53,979 nucleotides of DNA from a bacterium. GTDB taxonomy: Bacteria > Electryoneota > Electryoneia > Electryoneales > Electryoneaceae. Location: assembly GCA_019912845.1 (NCBI GenBank), contig JAIOHU010000267.1, positions 1 through 53,979 of the forward strand. The letters run 5' to 3'. The notes beneath the pieces were generated by a model that saw only the letters and a list, made by a program, of their open reading frames with translations, was not told the DNA's origin and did no database searches. Made by a program: the position numbers and the translations under genes. This document shows, one piece after another, positions 43,546 to 52,006 of this stretch (position 1 is the stretch's first letter; each line of letters starts with the position of its first letter).

Positions 43546-44397
43546 ATGAGCGGAAATAAATTTAAACTTAAAGTTCTGACCAGTTTTGTGCTTACTTTCA
43601 CATTCTTCGCAGCTCTGGTTTCAGGATTGGCACTGTATTTATCTCCAAAAGGAAGAATCGCAAATTGGATACATTGGACATTCCTCAACCTGGACAAAGA
43701 ACAATGGGCTGATCTGCATACAGTCGTTGTAACAGTAATGCTTATTGCCGGTATCCTTCATTTGTTCTGGTTTAACTGGAAAGTTTTCTGGAGTTATCTG
43801 ATCACAAGATCGAGTAGGGGAATCAGGTATAAGAACGAGTTTGCCCTTAGCATTGTTCTGACGCTCCTTTTGATTGTGGGAAGTATTTACAAGATTCAAC
43901 CAATTTATAGTGTTGTGAGTTTGTCAGGAGTCATAGATACACGATTTGAAATAAAACAGAATGAACCCCCTGTACCTCATGCAGAGGACATGAGCCTGGA
44001 AGAGTTTGCGGCTTCAGTGCTTGATACCAACCTGACCTATATACTCGATAAGTTACATGATTTCGGATTATCTCCCTCCAGTGAGAAAATCTCTATTGGT
44101 GAACTGGCTGCTGAACACAATCTCTCCCCGAATGATCTTTATAGAATGCTGGACTCCCAATCATATCTATCTGATGCCGAAGAACTTCTGGAAATAAAAG
44201 AGGGGGGAGGATATGGCATGTGGACATATCAACAAGCATTGCTGAATCTGAATGTCCCTGATTCCATTGCTAGACAAAGGCTGGCTGATAAGGGGATACA
44301 GATTTCTAATCCCTCCGAGTCGATTAGCATTCTGGCATCCAGATATGATAAAAAACCGATTGACCTGATCCGTATTATCGCTGACAGGGAGAAATAA
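43546..44397 (+). CDS. DUF4405-like membrane protein with helical C-terminal domain
   Basis: The N-terminal 125 residues hold three hydrophobic spans (LTSFVLTFTFFAALVSGLAL, VVVTVMLIAGILHLFW, FALSIVLTLLLIVGSIYKI) with histidines at the membrane edges (WIHWTF, LHTVV, ILHLFW) as in DUF4405/cytochrome-b-like proteins that may bind haem. The remaining ~160 residues are soluble and helical, with two similar segments (IGELAAEHNLSPNDLYRML and ISILASRYDKKPIDLIRII). A consensus FNR-type site lies upstream. A redox role is a reasonable inference, not shown. Confidence 0.7.
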   Translation: MSGNKFKLKVLTSFVLTFTFFAALVSGLALYLSPKGRIANWIHWTFLNLDKEQWADLHTVVVTVMLIAGILHLFWFNWKVFWSYLITRSSRGIRYKNEFALSIVLTLLLIVGSIYKIQPIYSVVSLSGVIDTRFEIKQNEPPVPHAEDMSLEEFAASVLDTNLTYILDKLHDFGLSPSSEKISIGELAAEHNLSPNDLYRMLDSQSYLSDAEELLEIKEGGGYGMWTYQQALLNLNVPDSIARQRLADKGIQISNPSESISILASRYDKKPIDLIRIIADREK

Positions 44398-44446
44398 TAA
44401 GCGGTTGCTTGCTGAAGCATACAAGTGAGAAAATGATCAGAATATC

Positions 44447-44526
44447 AGTCATTGCGAACGTAGTGAAGCAATCTAGCCCTTAGTCAGCATAAGATTGCTT
44501 TGTCGCTACGCTTTCTCGCAATGACT
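44447..44526. repeat. Intergenic palindromic repeat (GTCATTGCGA type)
   Basis: AGTCATTGCGAACG...GAAGCAATCT (44447-44474) is mirrored by AGATTGCTTTG...CTCGCAATGACT (44492-44526), with a 7-base insertion in the right arm. It occupies the 356-base gap between the DUF4405-like and LVIVD genes; the rest of the gap shows nothing. GTCATTGCGA...AAGCAATC repeats of this kind are dispersed in many bacterial genomes. The left arm matches, reversed, 14028-14054. Confidence 0.65.
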
Positions 44527-44753
44527 AAGTTTTCGCTCCCAAATTGATCTCTACACACTCGGAATCGCGTAGAGCCATGATAGCACCGTATCTCTTCTTG
44601 TTAAATGACAAACGTTTTGATATTTTATAATGACGATTTGATTCTTCCTTCCGCTTCAACTGACATATCTGATGTTCAGGATCTGTCTATACTCACCCAT
44701 CTGTACTCTGAGGATATCTGTGTGTCGCCGCGTCCAGTCAAACTGGGGGAAAT

Positions 44754-46988
44754 ATGTGTAATTTAACTCGCACCACTATAGTTCTTCTGCTTTTACTTGG
44801 AACTACAAACACTCTGTTCTCCGATGACAGTTTGAACATCACTCAGCTCTCAACTCTCTATGAGAACCTGGCGTGGGGAACGCCTTATGATCTGGCACGA
44901 CGAGGGAATATTGTTTATGTAGCAACCAATAATGGCCTGCATGTGGTGGACATTTCCGACCGTAGTTATCCAGTTGAAATCAGTAGTATTTCAGAGTCTA
45001 GCAGGTTTTACGACATTGTTGTACGAGATTCTTTGGCGTTTCTGGGAGGGGATCCGAACCTGACGATCATCAGCATAGCCAATCCATACAACCTGAGAGT
45101 TGTTGGGAGTTGGGACGCTATTGGGGAGCGCGCCACAAAACTTGAAGTGATCGGGAATCATGTTCTGCTTCCCATATATGATGATGGTATTTACGTTATC
45201 GATATCAGTACTCCCTCCGAGCCTGTTGAGGTAAATCATACTCGTATTGAGAATTTCTGGTTTCTGGAAAGCGCTAGTTTTGGTCAGTTTGTATATCTGT
45301 TTAGTGAGTATATCCCGGGTGCAATTGTTGATATGAATGATCCTGAAAACCCTGTTATACATGAACATTCCTTAAGATGGAGTTTTCCTGCAAAAAATAC
45401 AGTAATTGATCACTTTCTTTATGTAATACGCAACCACGGCGTGGTAATCTATGATTTATCCGATCCTTTGAATCCAGTTGAAGTTGAAATACCTGATTTG
45501 ATTGATTCGGGGAATGTCATCAGTGTCGCTGCTGATGGGGACTATCTTTATCTCTACGTTGAAAACTGGAATGTTTGGGCTAATGTTATTGGCGTCTATT
45601 CAATCTCAAACCCAATTGAGCCAACATTACTGCATCTGGAATCAGTTCATCCTGGTTATGACGATGAAGTGTCACTGCTGGCATTTGATGGACTATTACT
45701 TCAGGCAGATAATGTGGAGGGACTCAGACTTTATGGTACACGCATTGAGGGAGTTCTTGAAAGTATTGGGTGGTATCAAAGCTTTGGGGGGATCAATTCA
45801 ATAGAAGTTGTTGATGAATTTGCTTACCTGAATCAGGGATCACGTGGGATGTGTGTGGTTGATCTGCAAAATCCAGGCGAACCTGAAGAAGTTCACACAT
45901 CCTACCCTAATACAGGGAGATTGCTTACCAATTTTCCAAATAACAATTTGAATTTTGACTTGGAGAACCAAAAGTCAATTACTGTCAGTTATTCCCCACT
46001 TGGACAAAATGTTCAAATTCATGATATCAGCGATTTTGCTGAGCCAGAGCTGTACTCCTCTTTTTATATAAATTGGGTGCAGAATACTCCTGAAATTGCT
46101 GGGGAAAAAGTTTTCCTTATTAATCGCGACCAGGAGCTTCTTGTGTATGACATCTCAAACCGTTTGAATCCAGTACTTCAGTATGAGTTTGTCGATTGGG
46201 AATATGTTGCAGAGATGGAGATTCATGAGGATATTCTCTTTCTGTACTGTTGTTTTCAAGGTAATGAAAGATTTATCAAGTTTTATGATTTTTCCGAACG
46301 GGATAATCTGGAAGAACTTGGAAGGATTCAAATTGACGGACCAGTGGAAAATTATCTAATTGATCAAAATAGACTGTTTGTGCTTACTGATTCAAATCTC
46401 GTATTCTATGACATCTCAAACCTGCAAGAGCCACGTGAAACAGGTCATCTGGATGATCTAGCCTGGGACCTCCAATTTGATGTTCAAGATGATGTGCTCT
46501 TCATCTCTGATAATTCCGAGGGGATATCTCTCTATAACATTGAAACTCCATCATCGCCAGAACTCATTGGCTATTACAACTCACCAGATCATTTCTTCTA
46601 CCTGAATGCCTTTGAGAACTGCCTGGCAGTAACTTATGACTCGCATCTCATGATTCTCGATTGTAGTGAAGCAATTGAGTCTGTGAAGGTTCCGGAATCA
46701 TCCATTTCAATACCCACCAGTATTGAAGTTGGGAGTGCATATCCAAATCCATTTAATTCACTTTTCAACATTCAAGTAAAGCTCTCCAATTCTCAAGTAG
46801 TAAAATTGGAATTGACCAATCTTCTCGGACAAACAGTTTATTCCGAGCACCAAAATCTGAACCAGGGGGTAACACGTCTGACAGTAGATTCCGAAGTGTT
46901 CTCCGAGAATTTGGTTTGTGGGAACTACATCTTGAATGTCAAGAGTGAAACGGGTACAACCAGCCAACGTGTCACACTGTTGAAATAG
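44754..46988 (+). CDS. Secreted LVIVD-repeat beta-propeller protein with sorting domain
   Basis: After a signal peptide (TIVLLLLLGTTNTLFS), the 744-residue protein has repeated LVIVD-type units, e.g. IVYVATNNGLHVVDISDRSYPVE, GIYVIDISTPSEPVEV, GVVIYDLSDPLNPVEV and LLVYDISNRLNPVLQY, which form a beta-propeller. The end carries the sorting domain SAYPNPFNSLF ... NLLGQTVYSE ... RVTLLK. GGGGGA precedes the ATG. It is followed after 20 bases by another secreted protein with the same tail, so the two are probably one operon. Function on the surface unknown. Confidence 0.85.
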   Translation: MCNLTRTTIVLLLLLGTTNTLFSDDSLNITQLSTLYENLAWGTPYDLARRGNIVYVATNNGLHVVDISDRSYPVEISSISESSRFYDIVVRDSLAFLGGDPNLTIISIANPYNLRVVGSWDAIGERATKLEVIGNHVLLPIYDDGIYVIDISTPSEPVEVNHTRIENFWFLESASFGQFVYLFSEYIPGAIVDMNDPENPVIHEHSLRWSFPAKNTVIDHFLYVIRNHGVVIYDLSDPLNPVEVEIPDLIDSGNVISVAADGDYLYLYVENWNVWANVIGVYSISNPIEPTLLHLESVHPGYDDEVSLLAFDGLLLQADNVEGLRLYGTRIEGVLESIGWYQSFGGINSIEVVDEFAYLNQGSRGMCVVDLQNPGEPEEVHTSYPNTGRLLTNFPNNNLNFDLENQKSITVSYSPLGQNVQIHDISDFAEPELYSSFYINWVQNTPEIAGEKVFLINRDQELLVYDISNRLNPVLQYEFVDWEYVAEMEIHEDILFLYCCFQGNERFIKFYDFSERDNLEELGRIQIDGPVENYLIDQNRLFVLTDSNLVFYDISNLQEPRETGHLDDLAWDLQFDVQDDVLFISDNSEGISLYNIETPSSPELIGYYNSPDHFFYLNAFENCLAVTYDSHLMILDCSEAIESVKVPESSISIPTSIEVGSAYPNPFNSLFNIQVKLSNSQVVKLELTNLLGQTVYSEHQNLNQGVTRLTVDSEVFSENLVCGNYILNVKSETGTTSQRVTLLK

Positions 46989-47008
46989 AGGGTAAACGGG
47001 GGAATACC

Positions 47009-49072
47009 ATGAGCAGCAGAACATCACTTCACATCAGGTTGGCATCCATCTTTGTTTTCACAATGATCTCTTTTACTGTTGAGGCTGAGAACAATTGGTT
47101 CTGGGAATCAGTCAATATTCCGCGTATCGAAGGTGATTCTCTACTTCTTGATGCCGAGCTGATGTTCCATATCCCCGGTGAGGAGATGCCTCGATTCATT
47201 CGCAAACGTTACAATTTTGAGATGATTTATGACGCAGATCCCTCAGAAAATGTTCGATGGGTTCATTCAGGAAGGATCACAGGTGATCTTGAACTCAGTG
47301 ATAAGTATCACTTGTCGACAAATGCGAGTGGACAGGTGATTCTTGGGCAAATGTTTGATGTTATTCCTGACCAACTAGTCACCCTCAACGCACGAATTGG
47401 AACTTTGGAAGACAATGATTTTACTTGGGAATTTGTTCCAGAATCTGTTTACAGTTTTGATCCAAATGATATCTATTTCGGTTGGGGTCATCGTACGATC
47501 ATATACTCGGATTTAAACAATGATGGAGCTACTGATTGGTTACTAATCAGAGGATTTGCAGAACCGGAAGATGCTGATGGAGTTTATGCAATCCTGCGAG
47601 ATGGTGATGACTGGGTTTTTACTGATTTAAGTCCTCCAGAAGAGCTGGATGAAGATTTTACCGGCGGCCTGCGAATTACCACACTGGATTTGAGTGGTGA
47701 TGGAATTACCGATATACAATTTTTCAGTGGGGGTGAGCAGGAAAATGGACTTTGGCATTCCATCTGTTGGCAGGTGGTAAATCCTTTTGAAGAGGGGTAT
47801 CAATTTACTGGAGAATGGCAGCAAATCGGTGGAGTTGAAACTATTCAGAGAGTGATGGCTGCTGACATCGATGATGATGGTAATGAGGAGATTTTTGCTT
47901 CCTGTCATCTGGGAATGACAGAATGGGAATTCGATGGCGAAAAATTGAATAAGACCAGGCTCTGGAGTTTACCTGCTAATATCAAGTCAATCTATCAGTC
48001 CGATGGAGAATTGGTTGACTCACTTCTCTGTGTGGAATCCTCCAACCACATCTGGTATAATCATGATCGTAGACAATATATGTATGAAGATTTCCTTTCC
48101 AGATTGTATATCCTTGCTGTTGATGACCAAAAACCGTATACGTGGAAGGTATCCCCACCTCTATTCAGCCTGGATTATCTTGTATTTAAAATTGATCAAG
48201 TCCAACTAACTCCAGACTGCAACGATAATGGTTCCATTGGTCTCTCGCTGTTTATCGTTGAGCCCGAGTATGATTATCAACATCGAAGTACTCAGTTTAT
48301 CTCACGAAATAGAGATACAGGTCAGTTTGTTGTGTACCCTGAATATAGTCAAATTGAAACTCATCTGTACCAAAACCAGATTGTAGAACTTAACGGTGAT
48401 GGTTTTCCAGAAATTGTGTTTGATGCTTACGGGGATGAGGATCATCCATTTCCAGGAAGAGAATGGATCATTGCGGAGTATTTGGATTCTAGTTGGGTTG
48501 AGATTGTTGCTATCGAAACTCCTGATGGAATTCGTCCCTATTTCTTCGATCTGAATGGTGATGGCAGAACGGACATGTTAAGAGGGGATAGCTTGTTTAT
48601 CAATCAAAATCCGACTGGTGAAGGTAACCCTGATTTCATTTTTGATTCAATCTGGGAAATCAATCCCCTACCGGATATGAGGTTTGTCAGCTCCGTAGAC
48701 TTTAATATGGATAGTGATATCGATTTACTCGATCTGGGAACTATGCGCATACTTGTAAATGATCATATTGTAGAAAACTCAAAAGGAACATCGTATTCAC
48801 CAGTCAAATTGCAGATATCTTCGGCGTATCCTAATCCTTTTAATTCCTCCATCACTCTCCCGATTACTTTACCGGAGACCGGGCTAGTTGAAATTAACAT
48901 CTTTAATGTACTTGGTCAGGCTGTCTACATTTCAAGAAAACAGTTTGATACAGGTACACACCAGATTGTGATCAATCCGACTGAACAATCTCTCCTTTCT
49001 GGAGCAACATATTTTCTGCATGTAAGTTCTGAGAATACAGAAAAAACTCAACGTATAATATTCCTTAAATAA
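47009..49072 (+). CDS. Secreted FG-GAP/VCBS-like repeat protein with sorting domain
   Basis: The 687-residue protein has a signal peptide and several calcium-binding-like D-x-[DN]-x-D-G loops: DLNNDGATDWLL, DLSGDGITDIQF, DIDDDGNEEIFA, ELNGDGFPEIVF and DLNGDGRTDMLR, as in FG-GAP/VCBS propellers. Its tail is a sorting domain (SAYPNPFNSSI ... NVLGQAVYIS ... RIIFLK). It is the second gene after the LVIVD protein. Adhesion or binding of surface polymers is possible; there is no catalytic motif that I recognise. Confidence 0.82.
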   Translation: MSSRTSLHIRLASIFVFTMISFTVEAENNWFWESVNIPRIEGDSLLLDAELMFHIPGEEMPRFIRKRYNFEMIYDADPSENVRWVHSGRITGDLELSDKYHLSTNASGQVILGQMFDVIPDQLVTLNARIGTLEDNDFTWEFVPESVYSFDPNDIYFGWGHRTIIYSDLNNDGATDWLLIRGFAEPEDADGVYAILRDGDDWVFTDLSPPEELDEDFTGGLRITTLDLSGDGITDIQFFSGGEQENGLWHSICWQVVNPFEEGYQFTGEWQQIGGVETIQRVMAADIDDDGNEEIFASCHLGMTEWEFDGEKLNKTRLWSLPANIKSIYQSDGELVDSLLCVESSNHIWYNHDRRQYMYEDFLSRLYILAVDDQKPYTWKVSPPLFSLDYLVFKIDQVQLTPDCNDNGSIGLSLFIVEPEYDYQHRSTQFISRNRDTGQFVVYPEYSQIETHLYQNQIVELNGDGFPEIVFDAYGDEDHPFPGREWIIAEYLDSSWVEIVAIETPDGIRPYFFDLNGDGRTDMLRGDSLFINQNPTGEGNPDFIFDSIWEINPLPDMRFVSSVDFNMDSDIDLLDLGTMRILVNDHIVENSKGTSYSPVKLQISSAYPNPFNSSITLPITLPETGLVEINIFNVLGQAVYISRKQFDTGTHQIVINPTEQSLLSGATYFLHVSSENTEKTQRIIFLK

Positions 49073-49100
49073 TTGATTTTATAGTATTTTCAGGAGCTCT

Positions 49101-50993
49101 TTATTTCAGCAGTACAAATGATTTTCGAACTTCTTCCTTTCCGGGATTAACTACAGCAAAATAGGTCCCGGCTCCACATAATTCACCTGAACTAGAAAGC
49201 CCATTCCAATTCACGACTGTCTTATTTGAATTAGAATTGGGGAGTGGTATGGTTTTAACACGCTGCCCAAGCTGGTTGAATATGCTCAGGTTAAGGTTTT
49301 CAGCATGATTCGAATTGATCTCAAAAGAGATCGTTGAATTAAATGGATTTGGGTATGCCTCAACAATGATATATTCTGCAGGTTGGTTATGGGTATTTTG
49401 TACAACATTAACTCCCGGTTCCAATGAAACTGAGGCGAGAATTACTGGCTCAACTGTGGCATTCTCGTAAATACCCATAAATTGCACTACTTCAGGAGTC
49501 TCAAACCCTGCAAGGTGATCGATAAAAGCAGGATTCACGCTCTGGAAACAGACTTCCACATCGATCCTGTAAGCACGCGGTAGCTGGTAGGTTATTATGT
49601 CCGCACCACTTCCTTCGATACCTCCCTCTCGATTGAAATTCCCATCATCCAGTGCAAGTCCAGCAATTGCTGTATTTGCGTACTGCTCATGTTCGCTTGT
49701 AAATCCTGCAGGTGGTAGACGATTATCTTTCAGATACTCTGCGGCACGTAATAGAGTCCATGTGGGTTCTTGATTTACATCGCCCATAATGCCTTCATAA
49801 ACCTGAACCTGATCCTCGGATGTTATCATATTGTGATGAGGTTCATAACCATCGTCCAGATCAGGTAATTGCCCGGAATTATCCCACTCGCCGGACTCAA
49901 AGATAATCTGATCATTCAGATCATAAGCGGTCACATGAAGCCACATTCTCCGTATAGGAATACCAGATGGTAATTTGTGCCCTGTGAGATTTGTCAAACT
50001 AATCTCAAGTTCAACATATTCCTCAAGGATCGTATAATTTGCATCAAGATCGACTGTTCGGTTTGTGAGCTGATTGAGAGTTCTTTCTTTAGTATTTTGA
50101 AAATCTTCAGATGAGGAAGTTAAATTCAACAATTCGACATTATCTGCAAATATACCGAGCATCCAGGAATTGCCTCCCACAAAGGTGTGCTTCCAGAATG
50201 GATCACGTACAGTGTTCAACCAGGGTGGTCTGGTAGATATGATCATGCCATTATTCGTACGGGGCATGTGACACTCCTGGCAGGTTACATTTCCCTCAGG
50301 GTAATCGCTATTCAGCCACTCCAGGTATGGGGTTTGTTCTGGAAATTCACCAGCGATCTGGTTGTCGTCATCCAGATAAGGAGTAAACAATGTATGGCAG
50401 GTTCCGCATAGAGCGGCTTCGTGCATCAGATCAGCTTCTACAGGCGTGTAGCCAACCATATTGACCATAGGTCCAGCGAAGGGATCTGGATAGGGTCCAT
50501 AAATCTGATGAAAGTCGTTAATTATATAATTTCCGCTGAAACTCTCCATCTCTCCCAGATTGTCCCCCATGATCTGGTGACAGACTGTACAACTGACACC
50601 ATCAAGCACGAGGTCATCCTCCTGCGCATCAGCGAGGTGATAATATTCTTCACCATCACGAATTGCTTCAGTATACCCGATAGGTGCGTGGCATCTGGTA
50701 CATTTTGATTCAATGACTGATTGGAGTTCGGGGAATTGGGCTGATTCGCTGCTTACCTTCGCCTGCCAGAGAGGGTCTTTAACCGAATTTGCCATCATTG
50801 TAGAACGCCAGAGGGTGAGAGGAGAAACATCACGTTCATTTTCGATCATCACATTTCCATCCGACACGTGACACATCTGACAGTTCCCAGAACCGGAAAA
50901 TAATTCAGTTGTTCCATTGGGAAGTGGTTCCTGCGCGAATACGACTACCTGCAGTAACAGCAGAGAAAACACTACGGCGATTAGCTTAGTCAT
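49101..50993 (-). CDS. Secreted five-haem cytochrome with C-terminal sorting domain
   Basis: After a signal peptide (LIAVVFSLLLLQVVVFA) come five CxxCH motifs: CQMCH, CTRCH, CTVCH, CGTCH and CQECH. Spacing and flanks (CHAPIGY, CTVCHQIMGD, ECHMPRT) parallel the cytochrome at 26366-27760, as does the beta domain with GHKLPSGIPIRRMWLHVTA. Unlike that protein it ends with a sorting domain (EAYPNPFNSTI ... NQLGQRV ... SFVLLK), so it is predicted to cross the outer membrane. ATG 50993 follows AGGGGAATCA. It converges on the FG-GAP gene. Confidence 0.87.
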   Translation of the reverse strand: MTKLIAVVFSLLLLQVVVFAQEPLPNGTTELFSGSGNCQMCHVSDGNVMIENERDVSPLTLWRSTMMANSVKDPLWQAKVSSESAQFPELQSVIESKCTRCHAPIGYTEAIRDGEEYYHLADAQEDDLVLDGVSCTVCHQIMGDNLGEMESFSGNYIINDFHQIYGPYPDPFAGPMVNMVGYTPVEADLMHEAALCGTCHTLFTPYLDDDNQIAGEFPEQTPYLEWLNSDYPEGNVTCQECHMPRTNNGMIISTRPPWLNTVRDPFWKHTFVGGNSWMLGIFADNVELLNLTSSSEDFQNTKERTLNQLTNRTVDLDANYTILEEYVELEISLTNLTGHKLPSGIPIRRMWLHVTAYDLNDQIIFESGEWDNSGQLPDLDDGYEPHHNMITSEDQVQVYEGIMGDVNQEPTWTLLRAAEYLKDNRLPPAGFTSEHEQYANTAIAGLALDDGNFNREGGIEGSGADIITYQLPRAYRIDVEVCFQSVNPAFIDHLAGFETPEVVQFMGIYENATVEPVILASVSLEPGVNVVQNTHNQPAEYIIVEAYPNPFNSTISFEINSNHAENLNLSIFNQLGQRVKTIPLPNSNSNKTVVNWNGLSSSGELCGAGTYFAVVNPGKEEVRKSFVLLK

Positions 50994-51130
50994 TGATTCC
51001 CCTAAGTGCTCATATGAAATGATTGGAGTTTGCATACTCGATTTACCTGAATACATTTTTCACAAAGTTTGATATGCATTAGATGCAACATCCAATATGA
51101 AGTTGCGGGGGTGAAATTATCAATTGCAGA

Positions 51131-52006
51131 ATGTTTCAATATCCTCCGCTTGCTCAGTTTATCACCTCTATCTATATTCGAGACTGGAAGCTAAAATTGC
51201 AGGGATTTCCATTGAATAATTCAAAAGAGTGGTTCCGAGATTGGTTTGATGATGAATATCTGGAACTCTACGCTCATCGTGATCTTGAGGAGAGTAGAGA
51301 TTTTCTTGGATATTTATCAGAAATGAAATATGTAAATCCTGGTAAGCGGGTCGCAGATTTGGCATGTGGTGCTGGAAGGTATAGCTGGGTTGCTGCACGT
51401 GAGCATGGCTGTGATGTTGTCGGGCTAGATCTATCCAGAGCGTTGTTGAATCAGGCAGTTCACACAAATCCTGACACCTTTAAAGAAGGTGAATCGGATA
51501 TAAAAACCGGTGGGAAGGAAAATATACCTTATTTTATCCAAGCGGATATTCGTGCATTGCCTTTGAAATCAAAGACCTTTGAACTTTTATTATGTATGTT
51601 TACCAGTTTTGGCTACTTCCCAAATGACACAATGAATAAAGAAGTTTTAATTGAATTTGAACGTATCCTGAAATCAGGGGGTACTCTTATCCTCGACCTC
51701 ATGAATGAGTACGTCGTACGTCAAGGATTGGTACCCGAAGAGGACAAGGTGGTGAATGGGAAAAAAGTCTACTATAGACGGTGGATTGATGAAGAAAATC
51801 GTCGTGTAGAGAAGGAGATTAAAATTATTGAAAAAGATGGTAATATGCGAAAAGTGACGGAATCAGTCCGTCTTTTTGAATTCGATGAAATCGAAATGTT
51901 ACTAAAAAAAGCAGGCTTCAGTGAGGTTGGTGTGGTGGGAAATTATGGTGGTTACAGGTACGATGAAACCAATTCACCTCGAATGATACTGTTGGCGGAA
52001 AAATGA
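51131..52006 (+). CDS. SAM-dependent methyltransferase, coupled to bshC
   Basis: The Rossmann-type SAM site is VADLACGAGRYSW followed by VVGLDLSRALLNQA; further family blocks are IQADIRALPLKSKTF, LLLCMFTSFGYF and LKSGGTLILDLMNE. The 3' end overlaps bshC by four bases (ATGA), and bshC overlaps the next gene in the same way, so the three are made together. Green sulphur bacteria methylate bacillithiol with a methyltransferase (NmbA), so this gene is a candidate for that role. The start may be later than 51131 (for example TTG 51211 after GGGA). Confidence 0.8.
   Translation: MFQYPPLAQFITSIYIRDWKLKLQGFPLNNSKEWFRDWFDDEYLELYAHRDLEESRDFLGYLSEMKYVNPGKRVADLACGAGRYSWVAAREHGCDVVGLDLSRALLNQAVHTNPDTFKEGESDIKTGGKENIPYFIQADIRALPLKSKTFELLLCMFTSFGYFPNDTMNKEVLIEFERILKSGGTLILDLMNEYVVRQGLVPEEDKVVNGKKVYYRRWIDEENRRVEKEIKIIEKDGNMRKVTESVRLFEFDEIEMLLKKAGFSEVGVVGNYGGYRYDETNSPRMILLAEK

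Noticed and set aside
50187-50708. Plus-strand open frames opposite the second cytochrome
   Set aside because: They are antisense shadows of the haem-motif coding region.
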